6,754 nt of DNA from Holophagae bacterium. Its GTDB lineage: Bacteria > Acidobacteriota > Thermoanaerobaculia > Thermoanaerobaculales > Sulfomarinibacteraceae. Both the position numbers and the translations under genes were made by a program. Within the stretch, counting starts at the first letter, position 1. Every line of letters starts with the position of its first letter. The notes below the pieces were generated by a model, which saw only the letters and a program-made list of their open reading frames with translations, did not search any database and was not told where the DNA came from. The DNA lies in contig JAUWTC010000144.1 in the NCBI GenBank assembly GCA_030609785.1, positions 1 through 6,754 on the forward strand. Reading direction: 5' to 3'. Below, piece by piece: positions 5,013-6,754 of the stretch.

Positions 5013-5840
5013 ATGAAAAGGAATTTTGCGTTTTTGTTGGTGCTTGGATTGATGGTTATGCCTGCCTTGGCGGCCGGTCCGGATGTGGTTGTTCGAACAG
5101 GGCCTGCGGATCGTGGAGGGTCCGGTTCGTGGGATTACATAGCGACAGCCGATTCTACGGGTACATCCTACACGTGGATTGATGCCACGGGCGGAACCAA
5201 TATCGGCAACGGTGACGACTCGTACTTCACCGTGCCCTTCCCATTTGACTTCCAGGTCTATGACGATCTCTACACGGCAGCAGATGTCATTGATGTCAAT
5301 ACCAATGGATCTCTGCATTTTGACCAAGGTGGTCCACGGACCGCGTGGCTGAATTGCGGCGATATCCCGTCGGACATTGACGGGCAATGGGTCACTCCCT
5401 TGGGCGACGATCTGATTTCGGACAACATCTGGTGGATCGTCACGGGCACGGCGCCGAACCAGGTATTTACGGTCGAGTGGGAAGTTCAGGAGTATTCCGG
5501 CGGGGGAGCGGCCTTGCTTGAGGTCAGCCTCTACGAGGGCACCAATGCCATCGTGGTGCAGACCCAGATCCTCAACCCCTTCGCCTTCAGCTCTGATGGA
5601 GCCGTTGGAATCAATGCTGGCGACGCTATTTGGGGTGAGGAACTCTTCTGCGGCGCAAATGGGACGATTCCCTCGAATGATTTCGATGTGGAATTCGTCT
5701 CACCGATGCAGCCCACCCCAACCCCGGAGCCCACCGCGACCCCCGACGCGATTCCGACAACCAGTCGTGGCGGCGTTGTGCTGATGGTGTTCCTGTTCGT
5801 TGGCGCGGCCTTTATCTTCCTGCGCAGGAAAATGGCCTAG
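5013..5840 (+). CDS. Secreted beta-rich protein with IPTL-CTERM-like C-terminal sorting signal
   Basis: This 275-residue protein of unknown role starts with a clear signal peptide (MKRN, a hydrophobic core at 5-18, likely cleavage near PALA-AG at 20-21). The mature part (about 22-232) looks like an all-beta extracellular domain: GDDSYFTVPFPFDFQVYDD, then DVNTNGSLHFD, then VFTVEWEVQEY, LLEVSLYEGTNAIVVQTQ and GAVGINAGD. That string of motifs recalls the nidogen-like or choice-of-anchor beta-sandwich domains of bacterial surface proteins. Two cysteines (115 and 213) could form a disulfide. A Thr/Pro linker (PTPTPEPTATPDA, 234-246) leads to IPTTSRGG, a hydrophobic span (255-270) and basic RRKMA at the very end. 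This three-part tail is the design of IPTL-CTERM/PEP-CTERM sorting signals. The protein is probably exported, processed and placed on the cell surface. It lies alone between oleB and oleC on the opposite strand, with its own RBS and terminator. Confidence 0.85.
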   Translation: MKRNFAFLLVLGLMVMPALAAGPDVVVRTGPADRGGSGSWDYIATADSTGTSYTWIDATGGTNIGNGDDSYFTVPFPFDFQVYDDLYTAADVIDVNTNGSLHFDQGGPRTAWLNCGDIPSDIDGQWVTPLGDDLISDNIWWIVTGTAPNQVFTVEWEVQEYSGGGAALLEVSLYEGTNAIVVQTQILNPFAFSSDGAVGINAGDAIWGEELFCGANGTIPSNDFDVEFVSPMQPTPTPEPTATPDAIPTTSRGGVVLMVFLFVGAAFIFLRRKMA

Positions 5841-5871
5841 CCTTCGACAACGGCGACTTATGAATACTCCG

Positions 5872-5897
5872 AGCGGGCCTCTCAAGGCCCGCTTTTT
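5872..5897 (+). terminator. Rho-independent terminator of the secreted-protein gene
   Basis: AGCGGGCC (5872-5879) pairs perfectly with GGCCCGCT (5886-5893) around a 6-nt loop and is followed by a T run (5893-5897, then TATATT). It lies 31 nt after the TAG stop. This is a textbook intrinsic terminator on the plus strand. On the minus strand the bases after the stem are not T-rich, so it would not efficiently stop the leftward oleB transcript. Confidence 0.92.
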
Positions 5898-6017
5898 ATA
5901 TTCCGTCGTGCCCCATACAGGCCGAATAGGCGTCCCCCACATTCAGCGGTTTCAGCACCGTTGTGAGAGCTTGACCTGCCCGCGGCCCCAGTGGACTTGA
6001 CATCGGCAATTGGGATA

Positions 6018-6754
6018 TCACCGTGCCGCCGGCGCCAGGAAGTCCTTGGCCAGGCCCAGGATTTCCTGAGCGGCGTCTTCCAGCACGTAGTGTCCGGCTT
6101 GGGGGAAGGAGTGCACCTCGGCATGGGGCCAGATGCGCTCGAACTCCTCCCGGAAGTGGTGGTCGAAGACGAAGTCCTTCTCGCCCCAGCAGATCATGAT
6201 GGAATGATCCACAAAGGCCTCGAGACCGGCCGCCGTATCGGTGATGGTCTGGTAGCCGGGGTCTGAAGGCTTGAGCGGAATGTCCTCGACGAAGCGTGCG
6301 GTTGCGATGCGGTTGGCCCAGGAATCGTAGGGGGCACAATACGCGTCCCTGAGAGCCTTCGGGAGCTTCTTGGTCGTGACCGCAGCAGAGGTCGCACCTC
6401 TGGCAAAGAGGTTGAAGCCCCGCACGAGGAATACACCCACCGGGGTGTCCCTGACCAGCCGCAATTGCCACGGAACGGTCTTGCCCTGGGGCAGGTGGAA
6501 GGCGGCGGTGTTGAGGATCACCAGACTGCGAATCATCTCAGGGTGCTGCACGGCCCACCCCAGACCGATCAGACCGCCCCAGTCATGGACCACCAAATCG
6601 ACAGGTCCGGTCTCCAACGAGTCCATAAGCCGCCCGAGATCCTCGATCCGGCGGTCCAGACGGTAGGGATAGTCGTCATCCCCAGGCTTGTCCGAGAAGC
6701 CGCAGCCAACGTGATCCGGCACGATGCACCGGTGGTCCTGACGCAGGCCCAATA
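6018..6754 (-). CDS. oleB: Beta-lactone decarboxylase OleB (alpha/beta hydrolase), N terminus outside the window
   Basis: OleB decarboxylates the beta-lactone made by OleC to a cis-olefin and CO2, the last step of the pathway. It resembles haloalkane dehalogenases. The frame runs off the right edge; the TTG at 6752 is an internal Leu codon, so the true start is not visible and roughly 60 N-terminal residues, including the expected HGNP-type motif, are missing. Numbering the visible 244 residues from the edge, IVPDHVGCGFSDKP (10-23) is characteristic of the family. Asp57 in VVHDWGG is the expected nucleophile, followed by Trp58. LVILNTAAFHLP, APYDSWANRIA and FVEDIPL are OleB-like stretches. 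Asp193 in WGEKDF is a plausible acid and His221 in GHYVLEDA the general base. It shares a strand with oleCD but is separated from them by the secreted-protein gene. oleA is not in the window. Confidence 0.9.
   Translation of the reverse strand, partial: LGLRQDHRCIVPDHVGCGFSDKPGDDDYPYRLDRRIEDLGRLMDSLETGPVDLVVHDWGGLIGLGWAVQHPEMIRSLVILNTAAFHLPQGKTVPWQLRLVRDTPVGVFLVRGFNLFARGATSAAVTTKKLPKALRDAYCAPYDSWANRIATARFVEDIPLKPSDPGYQTITDTAAGLEAFVDHSIMICWGEKDFVFDHHFREEFERIWPHAEVHSFPQAGHYVLEDAAQEILGLAKDFLAPAAR

Noticed and set aside
5896..6471. 191-residue minus-strand frame overlapping the 3' part of oleB
   Set aside because: It is a +1 shadow of oleB with the wrong composition; the OleB frame carries HDWGG and GHYVLED.
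6018..6752. TTG at 6752 as the oleB start
   Set aside because: The reading begins inside the conserved domain just before IVPDHVGCG and lacks the N-terminal strands and oxyanion motif, so it is an internal Leu codon at the window edge.

Overview
This GC-rich window, apparently chromosomal and from an environmental bacterium, carries most of an ole (long-chain olefin / beta-lactone) biosynthesis locus. It also holds a malate dehydrogenase gene, a gene for a secreted protein with a C-terminal sorting signal, and an intergenic region dense in secondary structure. Bacterial origin is supported by Shine-Dalgarno sites, rho-independent terminators, a 4-nt stop/start overlap and the Ole enzymes. The phylum cannot be fixed from this sequence. 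Ole genes together with an IPTL-CTERM-like protein and an LDH-type MDH would fit several envelope-complex environmental lineages (for example Acidobacteriota or relatives), but that is inference.

Layout, left to right. (1) 1-590, plus strand: the 3' part of a gene for an unrecognised, mostly helical, charged protein. (2) 591-702: a short CGCAAAG-type repeat and a strong terminator serving the convergent mdh gene. (3) 703-1707, minus strand: an LDH-type malate dehydrogenase with two unusual insertions. (4) 1708-2223: a gene-free stretch with a perfect 10+1+10 palindrome upstream of mdh, followed by a chain of long hairpins and a tRNA T-arm-like motif. (5) 2224-4892, minus strand: oleC and oleD, overlapping by 4 nt. 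(6) 4893-5012: a short divergent intergenic region. (7) 5013-5840, plus strand: a secreted beta-rich protein with a Thr/Pro linker and an IPTL-CTERM-like tail, followed by a rho-independent terminator. (8) 6018-6754, minus strand: oleB, cut by the right edge of the window.

How the genes work together. In the known pathway OleA (not in the window) condenses two fatty acyl-CoAs head to head. OleD reduces the resulting 2-alkyl-3-ketoacid to the 3-hydroxyacid, OleC closes it to a beta-lactone with ATP, and OleB decarboxylates the lactone to a cis-olefin. All three downstream enzymes are here and their recognisable catalytic motifs are intact. The oleB-oleC run is split by the oppositely oriented secreted-protein gene with its own terminator, so oleB and oleCD probably use separate transcripts. 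I see no mobile element, CRISPR array, rRNA or intact tRNA.
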